From assembly GCF_030709675.1 (NCBI RefSeq), contig NZ_JAUZQD010000010.1:62001-126000 (forward strand): a stretch of DNA of 64,000 nucleotides, written 5' to 3'. The position numbers and the translations under genes are program-made. Shown here piece after piece: positions 24,686 to 34,234 of the stretch (within the stretch, counting starts at the first letter, position 1; every line of letters begins with the position of its first letter). A model generated the notes under the pieces. That model had not been told where the DNA came from and made no database searches. It worked only from the letters and a program-made list of their open reading frames with translations. This DNA is from Symbioplanes lichenis (GTDB lineage Bacteria; Actinomycetota; Actinomycetes; Mycobacteriales; Micromonosporaceae).

Positions 24686-25563
24686 CAGCCTTTGCCTCCG
24701 CTCGTGGTGCCGGTGTAGAGCAAGCTGCGCAGGCCCAGCACCACGGCGATGACGATCAGCTCGACCAGCCCCATGATGAGCGCGGCCGCACTGCCTCCCG
24801 CGTAGTCGTAGCGCACATAGGCGGCCTCGTACGCGGCGATGGAGATGACCCGGGTGGTGCCGGAGGGGTCGCCGACCAGGATGGCCGATGGGAACACGCT
24901 GAAAGCAAGCACGAACGTGAGGCAGAACGTGGTCGCCAGCCCGGGGGCGAGCAGCGGCAGCGTGATCCGGAAGAACCGCTGGGCCCAGCCCGCGCCCAGC
25001 GTCGCGCCCGCCTTCTCGAGGCTCGGGTCGATGCCGGACAGGTACGACAGCACGAGCAGGAACGCGAACGGGAAGCCCGTGATCACCAACGACAGGAACA
25101 CACCCCAGTAGTTGTGCACGAGCGTCACTGGCGAGTCGATGAAACCGATTCCCGTGAGTGCTCTGTTGACCCAGCCGGCCGGTCCGAGGAAGTTCAGCAG
25201 TCCCTCGGCCGTGAGCACGGTTCCCAGCGTGATGGGGACGACGAGCACCGTGGTCAGCAACCGTTTCCCGCGGAACCGCCCCCGCATCCGGTACGCGATG
25301 GGAACCGATGCCAGCACGTTCAGCAGCGCGGCCGGCAGGGCGATTCGCAGCGTCGTCATGATGGTGTCGCGCTGGTAGGCATCGGCGAAGAACTCGCGGT
25401 ACGCCCCGAGCGGCCCCCCTTGCGCGGGCTGCAACGACAAGCCGAGCCCGTAGCAGAACGGATAGATGAACAGCGCCGCGACGAACACCGTGGCCGGCAC
25501 CAGCAGCAACAACTGACGATCGATGCCACGATCGGCCAGCCGGTGGCGAAGAGCGACCATCAC
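24685..25563 (-). CDS. ABC transporter permease (PotB-type), first
   Basis: A 292-aa permease with six hydrophobic segments (LLLVPATVFVAALFIYPFCYG, ALPAALLNVLASVPIAY, GVFLSLVITGFPFAFLLVL and others) and an EAA loop EKAGATLGAGWAQRFFRITLPLL. GTG at 25563 overlaps the ATPase stop (GTGA); the next codon, ATG at 25560, is equally possible. Its closest style is the polyamine/iron/2-aminoethylphosphonate importer group. Confidence 0.92.
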   Translation of the reverse strand: MMVALRHRLADRGIDRQLLLLVPATVFVAALFIYPFCYGLGLSLQPAQGGPLGAYREFFADAYQRDTIMTTLRIALPAALLNVLASVPIAYRMRGRFRGKRLLTTVLVVPITLGTVLTAEGLLNFLGPAGWVNRALTGIGFIDSPVTLVHNYWGVFLSLVITGFPFAFLLVLSYLSGIDPSLEKAGATLGAGWAQRFFRITLPLLAPGLATTFCLTFVLAFSVFPSAILVGDPSGTTRVISIAAYEAAYVRYDYAGGSAAALIMGLVELIVIAVVLGLRSLLYTGTTSGGKG

Positions 25564-26648
25564 GCGTCCTCCGGAACGATCGGGAAGATCAGCAGCCGGT
25601 CCGGGTCGAGGGCCACCTCCGCCTGGTCGCCGGGTCGCAATCCCTTGCCCGTACGCAGATGCAGGCGGACGCCGCCGGCGGTGTGCACCTCCGCGGCCAC
25701 CTCCCGCCCCTGGTACTCGACGACACCGACGGTCACCGGGATCCCGTGGCCCAGATGCACGTCCTCGGGCCGGATCGCCACCTCCACTGAGTCACCGCTG
25801 GAAACGGTTCCCACGGCCGTTCCCGTCAGGCGCAGCCCGTCGCCTTCCACGACATTCCCGGCGACCGCCCGCATCGGCAGGATGTTGCGATAGCCCATGA
25901 AGCCGGCGACATGCCGATTCGCGGGCTGCGTGTGCACCTGCTCGGGCGTCCCGATCTGTTGCACCCGCCCGTTGCGGAGCACGACCAGCCGGTCCGACAT
26001 GGACAGCGCCTCCTCCTGGTCGTGCGTGACGTAGACCGTGGTCAGCCCGAGCGACTGGTGCAGGCGCCGGATCTCCGTCCGCATCTCCAGCCGCAGCATC
26101 GCGTCGAGGTTCGACAACGGCTCGTCCATCAGCACCAGCGACGGCTCGAGCACCACGGCCCGGGCGATCGCCACGCGTTGCTGCTGGCCGCCGGAGAGCT
26201 GTCCCGGCAGCTTGCCCGCGTGCTCCTCCAGCCGCACCAGCCGGATCGCCTCGTCGGTGCGGCGGGCGACCTCGGCGCGCGGCCGGCGCTGCATCTTCAG
26301 GCCGAAGGCGACGTTGCCGCGGACCGACATGTGCGGGAAGAGCGCGTAGTTCTGGAACACCATGCCGAATCCGCGCCGCTCGGCCGGCAGCGTGTCGAGC
26401 CGGGTGTCGTCGCGCCAGATGCTGCCCCGGCTCAGCGGCAGCAGCCCGGCGAGACAGTTCAGGGCCGTGGACTTGCCGCATCCGGACGGGCCGAGCAGCG
26501 CGATGAATTCGCCCCGCTCGATGGTCAGGTCCAGATCGGCCAAGGCGTCGCTGCTGCCGAACCGTCGCGTGACCTGTTCCAGCCGCAACTGTCGCCATGC
26601 AGCCCCACCCGCCGTTCCCGGCCGGGCCGCCGGCTGACCTTGAGTCAC
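25560..26648 (-). CDS. ABC transporter ATP-binding protein (PotA-type)
   Basis: A 362-aa ATPase. Walker A GPSGCGKST, Q-loop FQNYALFPHM, signature LSGGQQQR, Walker B LVLMDEPLSNLDA and switch VTHDQEEA are intact. The C-terminal third is a TOBE-type regulatory domain (SVEVAIRPEDVHLG). GTG at 26648 overlaps the binding-protein stop (GTGA); an earlier in-frame start at 26684 is less likely. A 12-bp sequence identical in reverse to the lacI-proximal palindrome lies inside this gene at 25800-25811. Confidence 0.94.
   Translation of the reverse strand: MTQGQPAARPGTAGGAAWRQLRLEQVTRRFGSSDALADLDLTIERGEFIALLGPSGCGKSTALNCLAGLLPLSRGSIWRDDTRLDTLPAERRGFGMVFQNYALFPHMSVRGNVAFGLKMQRRPRAEVARRTDEAIRLVRLEEHAGKLPGQLSGGQQQRVAIARAVVLEPSLVLMDEPLSNLDAMLRLEMRTEIRRLHQSLGLTTVYVTHDQEEALSMSDRLVVLRNGRVQQIGTPEQVHTQPANRHVAGFMGYRNILPMRAVAGNVVEGDGLRLTGTAVGTVSSGDSVEVAIRPEDVHLGHGIPVTVGVVEYQGREVAAEVHTAGGVRLHLRTGKGLRPGDQAEVALDPDRLLIFPIVPEDA
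25800..25811. promoter_or_regulatory. Possible internal LacI-type operator
   Basis: GGAAACGGTTCC here is the exact reverse complement of GGAACCGTTTCC at 28929-28940. It lies within the ATPase coding sequence. It could be a secondary regulator site or chance. Confidence 0.25.
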
Positions 26649-27853
26649 TTCTTCACCTTGTTCCCGCCGACTTCCCGGTCCCACTTGTCGAAGGCCGCCA
26701 CGAGGGCCTTGGCCTCCAGCGGCACCTCCAGCGGATTGCCGGCGATCAGCTGGTCGTACTCCGCGCGCCCGAATTCCTCGATCGCCTGGCGGCTGTTCTC
26801 CGGCGCCATCGACAGCGGCACGTCCTTGACCGCCGGGCCCGGATAGAAATAGCCCTTGTCGTACGCCTTCGCCTGCTGCTCCGGCGTGAGCATGAACCCG
26901 ATCAGGGCCAGCACCGCGGCCTGCTTGTCGGTCGAGACGCCCTTGGGCACGACGGCATAGTGCGCGTCGGTGATCCAGTGGAAGCCCTCGAGCGTGCCGA
27001 CCTTCGCCTCCTTGGGCACCGTGCCGAGCACCCGCGGATTGATGTCCCAGCCGGTCGTCGAGGCGATCATCTTCGCGGACCCGTTGGCGAGGTTCTTCAT
27101 CGTCTCACTGGTGCTCGACGGGTACAGAGTCACGTACTTGTCGAGCTGTTTCAGGTAGTCCCACGTCTTGTTCCAGCCGTTGACCGGATCCTTGGGATCG
27201 GTGTCGCCGAGCAGATAGGGCAGGCCCATGAGGAAAGTGCGGCCGGGGCCCGAGTTCGACGGCCGGGCGTACTGGAATCCGCCGGGGTTGGCCTGGGCCC
27301 AGGCGAGCAAAGCCTGCGCGTCCGCCGGGGGAGTGGCCACGTTCTTGGGCAGATATTCGATCAGCGGGCCCGACGGATAATAGGTGACCGTGACGCCGGC
27401 GTTGCCCGCGAGTTTCTGCATGGCCGCGGCGCCCGGCAGATAGTTCGCCATGCCGGTGAGCCGGTTCGCATAGGCCGGCAGCAGATCCACCCAGAGCCCC
27501 TGATCGATGCCGGCGGCCAGCCCGTCGACCCCGGTGAGCACCAGGTCGATGTCGACCCGGCCGGCGCCCTGCTGCGCCTTCACCTTGCCGACCAGTTCCG
27601 GAGCCGTCGCCTTGGTGTAGGTCACCTTGCTGATCACGTCGCCGTTCTTCGCCGTGAAGTCGTCGATCATCGGCTGGGTGAGCTGCAGGTTGCCCGCCAC
27701 GTCGAGCACGTTGACGGTCTGCGGCGACGACGGCTTGCCGGGCACCGGCCCGCTGGTCGTCCCGGCGTTGTTGTTCTGGTCCGGGGCACTGCACGCGGCG
27801 AGTCCGGCGGCGGCTGCGGTCATGACGAGGAACTGGCGTCTGCTGGACGGCAT
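26645..27853 (-). CDS. Extracellular solute-binding lipoprotein
   Basis: A 402-aa family 1-type solute-binding protein with an RR-containing lipoprotein signal (SSRRQFLVMTAAAAGLAAC). Binding-protein features include VNVLDVAGNLQLTQPMIDDF, YYPSGPLIEYLPKN and the hinge-like GWDINPRVLG. The gene is first in the transport operon after the regulator, followed by ATPase and two permeases with overlapping codons. The ligand is not evident: the PotABCD-like partners point to polyamine, iron or aminophosphonate, whereas the LacI regulator would suit a carbohydrate. Confidence 0.9.
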   Translation of the reverse strand: MPSSRRQFLVMTAAAAGLAACSAPDQNNNAGTTSGPVPGKPSSPQTVNVLDVAGNLQLTQPMIDDFTAKNGDVISKVTYTKATAPELVGKVKAQQGAGRVDIDLVLTGVDGLAAGIDQGLWVDLLPAYANRLTGMANYLPGAAAMQKLAGNAGVTVTYYPSGPLIEYLPKNVATPPADAQALLAWAQANPGGFQYARPSNSGPGRTFLMGLPYLLGDTDPKDPVNGWNKTWDYLKQLDKYVTLYPSSTSETMKNLANGSAKMIASTTGWDINPRVLGTVPKEAKVGTLEGFHWITDAHYAVVPKGVSTDKQAAVLALIGFMLTPEQQAKAYDKGYFYPGPAVKDVPLSMAPENSRQAIEEFGRAEYDQLIAGNPLEVPLEAKALVAAFDKWDREVGGNKVKK

Positions 27854-27865
27854 GGCACTGCTCCT

Positions 27866-27893
27866 AAGAAAGATCCGCCGAGGGGACCGGCGG
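27866..27893 (-). terminator. Hairpin between lacI-type gene and transport operon
   Basis: On the minus strand CCGCCG (27893-27888) pairs with CGGCGG (27880-27875) across a 7-nt loop and is followed by ATCTTTCTT. The stem is short, but the T-rich tail makes it look like an intrinsic terminator or attenuator that could lower readthrough from the regulator into the transport genes. Confidence 0.4.
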
Positions 27894-27899
27894 GAAGAG

Positions 27900-28886
27900 T
27901 CAATGGGGTCGGACGACGTCGGTGGAGGAGCGCACGATCAGCTGGGTGGGCAGCTTGCGGTGGGCGGGCGGATGCGCGGGGTCCGCCATCGTCTCCAGCA
28001 GCAGGTCCACGCCGGCCTGCCCGATCCGCTCCATGTCGACGCCGATCGTGGTGAGCGCCGGGCTGACCAGGCTCGACAGCAGGATCCCGTCGAAGCCGAT
28101 CACGCTGATCTCTTCGGGAACGTGGAAGTTCCGGTCCCGTAAGCGGTTGAGCAATCCCAGCGCCGTGAGGTCGTTGAAGGCCAGTACGGCCGTGACACCG
28201 GTCCTCAGCACCACGTCGGCCATGGCGGCGCCGCCCTCCACGGTCGGCGGGGCGGTGCCCACCTCGATCACCTCGATCGGCCGCGACTCGGCGGCCGACC
28301 GCAACCCGCGCAGGCGTTCCCGGTTGGCCCAAGAGGTGCGTGGCCCCGCCACGTAGGCCACCCGCTTGTGTCCCAGCACGTGCAGATGGAGCAGGGCCTG
28401 CGTCATGCCGCTCGCCGCGTCGAGGGTCACCGACGGGAAGGGCGTGAGCCGCCGGTTGAGCAGCACGATCGGGACCTTGCCGTGCAGTGCCCGCAGTTCC
28501 TCGTCGCTGGAGCGCGGCGAGCACAGCAGAAACCCGTCGACTTGTCTCAGGAGGGCCCGGATCAGCAAGGTCTCGACGGCCGGGTCCTCGTCGATGTCGC
28601 TGAGGAAGACCGAGTGGTCGAGCGCCCGGGCCCGGGTCTGCGCCGCCTTGACGACGCCGGCGAAGAAGGGGTTGGCCAGGTCGGGCAGCACGATGCCGAG
28701 GTTGCCGGTGCGCCCGGTGCTCAAGGCCCGGGCGGTGCGGTTGGGCACGTAGCCCAGCTCGCGGACGGCTCTCTGGACCTGTTCCCGGGTGTCGGGTCGC
28801 ACCCCGCCGGGGTTCGCCAAGGCTCGGCACACCGACGACGCGGACACCCCGGCCAGCCGCGCCACGTCTTTGATCGTCACGGTCAT
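27900..28886 (-). CDS. LacI-family transcriptional regulator
   Basis: A 328-aa regulator. Residues 4-25 are the LacI helix-turn-helix with hinge (IKDVARLAGVSASSVCRALA, then GYVPNRTARALSTGRT). The periplasmic-binding-like effector domain follows (NLGIVLPDLANPFFAGVV, VIGFDGILLSSLVSPALTTI). It is divergent from the beta-galactosidase gene and upstream of the ABC importer, so it probably controls both in response to a small molecule. A GGAACCGTTTCC palindrome lies 43 bp upstream. One rare TTA codon is at 28142-28140. Confidence 0.94.
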   Translation of the reverse strand: MTVTIKDVARLAGVSASSVCRALANPGGVRPDTREQVQRAVRELGYVPNRTARALSTGRTGNLGIVLPDLANPFFAGVVKAAQTRARALDHSVFLSDIDEDPAVETLLIRALLRQVDGFLLCSPRSSDEELRALHGKVPIVLLNRRLTPFPSVTLDAASGMTQALLHLHVLGHKRVAYVAGPRTSWANRERLRGLRSAAESRPIEVIEVGTAPPTVEGGAAMADVVLRTGVTAVLAFNDLTALGLLNRLRDRNFHVPEEISVIGFDGILLSSLVSPALTTIGVDMERIGQAGVDLLLETMADPAHPPAHRKLPTQLIVRSSTDVVRPH

Positions 28887-28928
28887 GCCGCTCTCCCCGC
28901 CGTGGAAGACATCGACCTGCGTCAGTCT

Positions 28929-28940
28929 GGAACCGTTTCC
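28929..28940. promoter_or_regulatory. LacI-type operator candidate in the divergent region
   Basis: GGAACCGTTTCC is an imperfect palindrome of the GAAA-CG-TTTC type used by LacI/GalR proteins. It lies between the divergently transcribed lacI-type and beta-galactosidase genes, the expected place for shared control. Confidence 0.6.
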
Positions 28941-29021
28941 GGAATATTGTCAACCGATGTCAGAAGCGTTGACGAACGTCGATAGGTGAGCGTTGACTGG
29001 GCGGGTCGAGAGGCGGCACGG

Positions 29022-31952
29022 ATGAGCACACGGACAGGCCGGGCGGTCGCCGCGGCCCTGCTGGTGACGGCCCTGCTGGTGCTGACGCCCCGGCCGGCCG
29101 GGGCGACGGCGCCGGTCACCGCGGGCCCGGCGGCCACGGCGGGCACCACGGTCGGCTTCGACCGGTACTCGATGATCATCGGCGGCGAGCGCACGTATCT
29201 GTGGTCCGGCGAGATGCACCCCTTCCGGCTGCCGAGCCCGCGGCTGTGGCGCGACGTGCTGCAGAAGTTCAAGGTCAACGGGCTCAATGCTGTGTCGGTC
29301 TACTTCGACTGGGGCTACCACTCGCCCGCGCCGGGCGTCTACGACTTCACCGGCGTCCGCGACATGGACCGGTTCCTGCGCACGGCGGAGGAAGCCGGCC
29401 TCTACGTGATCGCGCGCCCCGGCCCGTACATCAATGCCGAGACCGACGGCGGTGGCTTCCCCGCCTGGCTGACCACGCAGGCCGGCCGCGCCCGCAGCGA
29501 CGCCCCCGACTATCTCGCCGCCACCGACGAGTGGCAGAGCGCCATCGACCCGATCATCGCCCGGCATCAGCTCACCACAGGCGGCGGCTCGGTCATCCTC
29601 TATCAGATCGAGAACGAGCTCGCCGCAACCGGTTCCAGCCAGGCCAACTATCTGAAGCACCTGTACGACAAGGCGCGCGCCGACGGCATCGACGTCCCGA
29701 TCTTCCACAACGACAAGGGGCGAAACGGCTACTGGGTGCCGCCGAGTTCCGGCGTTCCGGGAACGGTGCCAGGGCCGGTCGACATGTACGCGTTCGACGG
29801 CTACCCCGGCGGCACGTGCCGCACCGACGGCACCCCGAGCACGCCCAGCACCGCACCGGACTGGGGCATCCAAGGGGCGGGCGGCGCCAAGGGCGGCGCG
29901 ACGGCCTCACCCGAGACGCCCGGCTTCACGGCCGAGTTCGGCGGCGGCTGGTTCGACTACTGGGGCAGTGTCGGCACCTATCCCTGCACCGCCGTGCGCC
30001 AGGGCAACGGCTACGAGCGGGTCTTCTACGGCACGAACATCGCCAACCGGCTGACCGTGCAGAACGTCTACATGGCCTTCGGTGGCACGTCGTGGGGCTG
30101 GCTGCCGGCACCGGTGGTCTACACCTCCTACGACTACGGTGCCGCGATCGACGAGGCGCGCCGCATCCGCCCGAAGGCCGCCGCGCTCAAGGAGCTCGGC
30201 TACTTCGTCCAGACCGTGCGGCCGCTCACCAAGGTGGAGAAGGGCCCCGGCGTCCCGGCCTCCACGCCGGCCGTGAAGATCGAGCACACCCTCAACCCCG
30301 ACACCGGCACGCACTTCTACTTCGCGGCGCACAACCCGTCCAGTGCCACCACCGACGACCGGTTCACCTTCCCGCTGCAGACCGCCGACGGTACGTACAC
30401 CGTGCCCGCCCGGCTCGACGGTCAGGACGCCAAGACCTTCGTCGCCGATTACGACCTCGCGGGCCAGCACCTCGTCTACTCCACGTCGGAGATCGAGACC
30501 CACCTGGACGACGGGGTCGCGTTGCTCTACGGCCGTGACGGTGAGGACGGCGAGACGGTCCTGCGCTACCCGAGCGAACCGGTGGTGCGTGTCCTCGACG
30601 GCAGCGCGGCCGTCACCTATGACGACACGACCGGCGATCTGCGGCTCGCGTACACCCATCAGGGTCTGATCCGGGTCAGCATCACGGAACCGGGCCGCCG
30701 GCCGTTCATCCTGCTGCTCGCCGACCAGACGACCGCCGACGCCTTCTGGCGCGTGGACAGCGACGCGGGCCCGGTGCTGGTTCACGGGCCGAGCCTGGCC
30801 CGCACCGCCGAGAGCCGCGGCCCGGTCCTCGCCCTCACCGGCGACACCAGCACCCCGGCCGGCCTCGAGGTCTGGGGCCCGGCCGGAACGCGGCTCGTCA
30901 CCTGGAACGGTGTGCCCGTCAGCGTGCGGCCGACCGGCAGCAAGAGCCTGCGTGCCGTCGAACCGTTGCCCGGCCCTCGGTCCGTGACGCTGCCCGACCT
31001 GACGAAAGCCACCTGGAAGTACGCGCCGGAATCTCCGGAATCGGTTCCCGAGTTTGACGACTCCGCTTGGCGCACGGCCGATCTGACCACTACCAACAGC
31101 ACCACGCCTCCGCCGGCCGGCCAACCGGTCCTGACGGCTGACGACTACGGCTTCCACCACGGCGACATCTGGTACCGGGGCCGCTTCACCGGTGCCACCC
31201 CGGAAACGCTGAGCCTGGAATTCGGTGGTGGCGGTGCCGGCTTGGTGCAGGCGTGGCTCGACGGGACCTACCTGGGCCAGACCGTGCTGAGCACCGGGGT
31301 CGCCGCGCCGCCGACGCGGGGCACGGCCACTCTGGCCGTACCGGAAAATATGCGGACCGACGGGCCGCACGTGCTCTCGGTCATGGTCCGCAACGATTCG
31401 CACAACGAGGACGGCGGCGTCAACGACGCCCACAAGGAGGGGCGCGGGCTGATCTCGGCATCGCTCGGCGCCGCCGTGTCATGGAAGATCCAGGGCGCCA
31501 CGGGTACGGAGAAACTGCGCGGCCCGCTCAACAACGGCGGCCTGTTCGGCGAGCGCAACGGCTGGTACCTGCCCACCTTCCGCGACCGCACCTGGACCCC
31601 GGCGACGGTGCCTGCCACGACTGCCGCGCCCGGGACCTCGTGGTACCGCACCAGCTTCGACCTGCGCGTGCCGGCCGGCCACGACGCGTCACTCGGCCTG
31701 ACCATCGGCGACCCGTCGGTGCCCCGCTCCGGCGGCCACTACCGGGTGCTGATCTTTCTCAACGGCTGGAACATGGGTCAGTACATCGCCGACGTGGGCC
31801 CGCAGCACACCTTCGTCCTGCCCACCGGCGTCCTCGACCCGCACGGCCGCAACACCCTGGCCCTCGCGGTCACCAGCGACGGTGGCCCCGGGAACGCCCT
31901 GGAACCGGTTCGACTGACCAGCCTCGCCACCGTCCGGTCCCCGGCCGGCTGA
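29022..31952 (+). CDS. Secreted beta-galactosidase, GH35
   Basis: A 976-aa exported enzyme. The Sec signal (VAAALLVTALLVLTPRPAGA) follows ATG 29022, which has GAGAGGCGG upstream; GTG at 28986 is an alternative. The GH35 barrel begins with FDRYSMIIGGERTYLWSGEMH and contains ARPGPYINAETDGGGFPAWL. The acid/base Glu is in LYQIENELAA and the nucleophile Glu in GFTAEFGGGWFDYWG. Beta-sandwich domains fill the second half, with jelly-roll segments resembling galactose-binding modules (DIWYRGRFTG, SWYRTSFDLRVPAG). It would release galactose from plant or microbial polysaccharides outside the cell. It is longer than simple GH35 enzymes but matches the multi-domain type. Confidence 0.94.
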   Translation: MSTRTGRAVAAALLVTALLVLTPRPAGATAPVTAGPAATAGTTVGFDRYSMIIGGERTYLWSGEMHPFRLPSPRLWRDVLQKFKVNGLNAVSVYFDWGYHSPAPGVYDFTGVRDMDRFLRTAEEAGLYVIARPGPYINAETDGGGFPAWLTTQAGRARSDAPDYLAATDEWQSAIDPIIARHQLTTGGGSVILYQIENELAATGSSQANYLKHLYDKARADGIDVPIFHNDKGRNGYWVPPSSGVPGTVPGPVDMYAFDGYPGGTCRTDGTPSTPSTAPDWGIQGAGGAKGGATASPETPGFTAEFGGGWFDYWGSVGTYPCTAVRQGNGYERVFYGTNIANRLTVQNVYMAFGGTSWGWLPAPVVYTSYDYGAAIDEARRIRPKAAALKELGYFVQTVRPLTKVEKGPGVPASTPAVKIEHTLNPDTGTHFYFAAHNPSSATTDDRFTFPLQTADGTYTVPARLDGQDAKTFVADYDLAGQHLVYSTSEIETHLDDGVALLYGRDGEDGETVLRYPSEPVVRVLDGSAAVTYDDTTGDLRLAYTHQGLIRVSITEPGRRPFILLLADQTTADAFWRVDSDAGPVLVHGPSLARTAESRGPVLALTGDTSTPAGLEVWGPAGTRLVTWNGVPVSVRPTGSKSLRAVEPLPGPRSVTLPDLTKATWKYAPESPESVPEFDDSAWRTADLTTTNSTTPPPAGQPVLTADDYGFHHGDIWYRGRFTGATPETLSLEFGGGGAGLVQAWLDGTYLGQTVLSTGVAAPPTRGTATLAVPENMRTDGPHVLSVMVRNDSHNEDGGVNDAHKEGRGLISASLGAAVSWKIQGATGTEKLRGPLNNGGLFGERNGWYLPTFRDRTWTPATVPATTAAPGTSWYRTSFDLRVPAGHDASLGLTIGDPSVPRSGGHYRVLIFLNGWNMGQYIADVGPQHTFVLPTGVLDPHGRNTLALAVTSDGGPGNALEPVRLTSLATVRSPAG

Positions 31953-32126
31953 CCCGGCGCCGCGCACAAACCGCCGGATTACGAAATGATCTTCGTCAGG
32001 CGAACGGCCGTATTCGAATAATTGCGCCGGAGGCTGGTAACGTCGGCCGGAGGGCGGCACCATTCCGGACTCCGCCGGAAGGTGAATGCGGACAATGACC
32101 CACCACCTGCCTCCAGGCGTTCGGCA
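31953..32126. other. Intergenic region before the AraC pair
   Basis: This 174-bp gap is comparatively AT-rich (31975-32030) and presumably carries the promoter for the first AraC gene. I see no gene and no clear terminator for the beta-galactosidase gene. Confidence 0.35.
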
Positions 32127-33125
32127 ATGACCGGCGCGGCCGTGAACGGCCGCCCCACCGGCGACAGCGCCGTCACGCTCGCCGACATCCGCACCCGCGA
32201 CAGCGACCTCGCCGTCGAGACCGCGAGGCGCATCGCCGAGCACCGCGCGCAGATCACCGTCGACGACCCGCGCGCCGTCGATTTCCGCATCAGCACTGCA
32301 CAATCGCCCACGCTCAGCGTCGATGTGGTGAGCGCGGGCGGCGTCCGCTACGTCACCACGGGCGAGCCGATCGACTTCCTGCTCGCCGGCACGCTCGAGC
32401 GGGGCCGGATCCAGCTGCGGGCGGGGAACGAGGAGGTGCGGCTGGCCCGGCGGGACGGTTTTCTCTATCCGCTGGAAAACGGTTACCACTCCGATTGTTC
32501 CGATCCGGCGCTCATCGATCTGCGCATTCCGTCGGCATATGTCGCCCAGCTCGCCGAGGAATTGACCGGAATACCCGCGGCCGCCTTGCGATTTCGATCT
32601 CTGGCCCCGGTCTCGGCGCCGATGGGCGAATACTGGGCGGCGACGGTCCGGTTCATCGCCGGCCGGATGCACGCGGCGGAGGGCGGGCCGCCGCCGCTGA
32701 TCGTCGACCAGTTGCTGCGGCTGGGCGCCTCGGCGGTGCTCGCGGTCTTCCCGAACACCAGCATGACCACGGGTCCCCGGCCCGAGACCGCCACCACCGC
32801 CACGGGCGTCGTGCGCCGGGCCGTGGCCTTCATCGAGGCCTGCGCCGACCAGCCGCTGACGGCGGAGGAGATAGCGGCCGCCGTGGGTCTGGGTGTGCGC
32901 TCGGTGCAGCTGGCCTTCCGCCGGCAGCTGGACACCACGCCCATGGCCTACCTGCGGCGGGTCCGGCTGGAACGAGCGCGCCAGGAGCTCCAGGACGCCG
33001 ATCCGGGCACCGGCGTCACCGTCGCGAACACGGCGCGCCGCTGGGGTTACCTGAGCCCGAGCCGGTTCGCCGGCGACTACCGGGCGGCCTTCCGGGAGAG
33101 CCCGGGGCACACCTTGCGGTCCTGA
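32127..33125 (+). CDS. AraC-family transcriptional regulator
   Basis: A 332-aa regulator with a cupin-like N-terminal sensing part (SVDVVSAGGVRYVTTG, AGNEEVRLARRDGFLYPLENG) and a C-terminal double helix-turn-helix: LTAEEIAAAVGLGVRSVQLAFRRQ, then TVANTARRWGYLSPSRFAGDY. ATG at 32127 has no strong ribosome-binding site; GTG at 32082 is possible. A second AraC gene follows after 32 bp. No effector or target is visible, although the beta-galactosidase gene lies just upstream on the same strand. Confidence 0.86.
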   Translation: MTGAAVNGRPTGDSAVTLADIRTRDSDLAVETARRIAEHRAQITVDDPRAVDFRISTAQSPTLSVDVVSAGGVRYVTTGEPIDFLLAGTLERGRIQLRAGNEEVRLARRDGFLYPLENGYHSDCSDPALIDLRIPSAYVAQLAEELTGIPAAALRFRSLAPVSAPMGEYWAATVRFIAGRMHAAEGGPPPLIVDQLLRLGASAVLAVFPNTSMTTGPRPETATTATGVVRRAVAFIEACADQPLTAEEIAAAVGLGVRSVQLAFRRQLDTTPMAYLRRVRLERARQELQDADPGTGVTVANTARRWGYLSPSRFAGDYRAAFRESPGHTLRS

Positions 33126-33157
33126 CGGAGGCCGGCGATGACAGAACGGGCGGCACC

Positions 33158-34144
33158 ATGAGCGACGACGGTGGGCTGCGACCGCAACGGTGGCGCACGA
33201 TCCTCTCCGACGAGGGGCTGGCCCGGCAGGAGCTGGCCCGTCTTCTCGCCCCGGCCGGGCTGACGCTCGACGCCGCGGCCGGGAGCGGCTTCCGGCTCGG
33301 CGTCGACGCCGTCCGGCTCGGGCCGCTGCTGGCGGTGAGCATGTCGTTCGCGATGCCGCTGACCGCGACGATGGCCGGTCTCGGCGGCTACCACTTCACC
33401 CTGTCCGACGCCGGCCGGGGTCAGCTGGTGCACGAGGGGGCGAGGGTCGAGGTCGACCGGGGGCATGCCGCCGCGGCCGGGCCGGGGGACGCGGTGACCT
33501 TCCGGCACGGCGCCGACTTCCGTCCGCTGGCGCTGATCGTGGACGAGGCGGCGCTACGTCAGGAGCTGGCGGTCCTGACCGGGATGCCGGCGGCACGCCG
33601 GCTGCGCTTCGCCTCGAGCCTGACCGTCACCAGCGGTGCCGCGGCGAGCTGGTGCCGGACGGTCCGATCTTTCCGGGCCGAGGGCCTGGCGGGCGACAGC
33701 CTGCTGCAGTACCCGCTGATCGCCGAGCACATGCGGCATCTCGTCGTCGCCGGCGCGCTGCTGTGCCTGCCGCACAGCCACCGGGCCGAGCTCGACCAGC
33801 CGGCGGCCCCGATGCATCCGGCGTCCCTGCGCCGCGTGGTGACGGCGATCGAGGACCGTCCGGAGCAGCCGTTCTCTGTCGGCGACCTCGCCGCGATCGG
33901 CCGGATCAGCGTCCGGACGCTGCAGATCGGCTTCCAGCGGCACCTCGGGATGTCGCCGACCGCCTACCTCCGGCAGGTCCGCCTGGGCCGCGCGCACCAG
34001 CTGTTGCTCGCGGGGCTGCAGGGGCAGGAGACCGTGGCCGCCGTGGCCCACCGCTGCGGGTTCGCCCATCTCGGCCGGTTCAGCCGCGCCTACCGGCAGC
34101 GCTACGGCGCCGCCCCGTCGGAGACGCTGCGTCTGGGGGACTGA
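33158..34144 (+). CDS. AraC-family transcriptional regulator
   Basis: A 328-aa regulator, paralogous in layout to the preceding gene. The N-terminal part is cupin-like (GGYHFTLSDAGRGQLVHEGARVEVD) and the C-terminal HTH pair reads FSVGDLAAIGRISVRTLQIGFQRH and VAAVAHRCGFAHLGRFSRAYRQRYG. ATG at 33158 follows the first AraC stop by 32 bp, so the two are probably co-transcribed. The tandem pairing may mean they act together or antagonise each other. Confidence 0.86.
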   Translation: MSDDGGLRPQRWRTILSDEGLARQELARLLAPAGLTLDAAAGSGFRLGVDAVRLGPLLAVSMSFAMPLTATMAGLGGYHFTLSDAGRGQLVHEGARVEVDRGHAAAAGPGDAVTFRHGADFRPLALIVDEAALRQELAVLTGMPAARRLRFASSLTVTSGAAASWCRTVRSFRAEGLAGDSLLQYPLIAEHMRHLVVAGALLCLPHSHRAELDQPAAPMHPASLRRVVTAIEDRPEQPFSVGDLAAIGRISVRTLQIGFQRHLGMSPTAYLRQVRLGRAHQLLLAGLQGQETVAAVAHRCGFAHLGRFSRAYRQRYGAAPSETLRLGD

Positions 34145-34234
34145 CCCCGGCGTGTCAAGATTCGAGAATCCCGGTTAAGGCGAATTGTCCGTTTGTATCG
34201 TGAGGACACATGCCTGAGGAGCGGACGGGATCCG

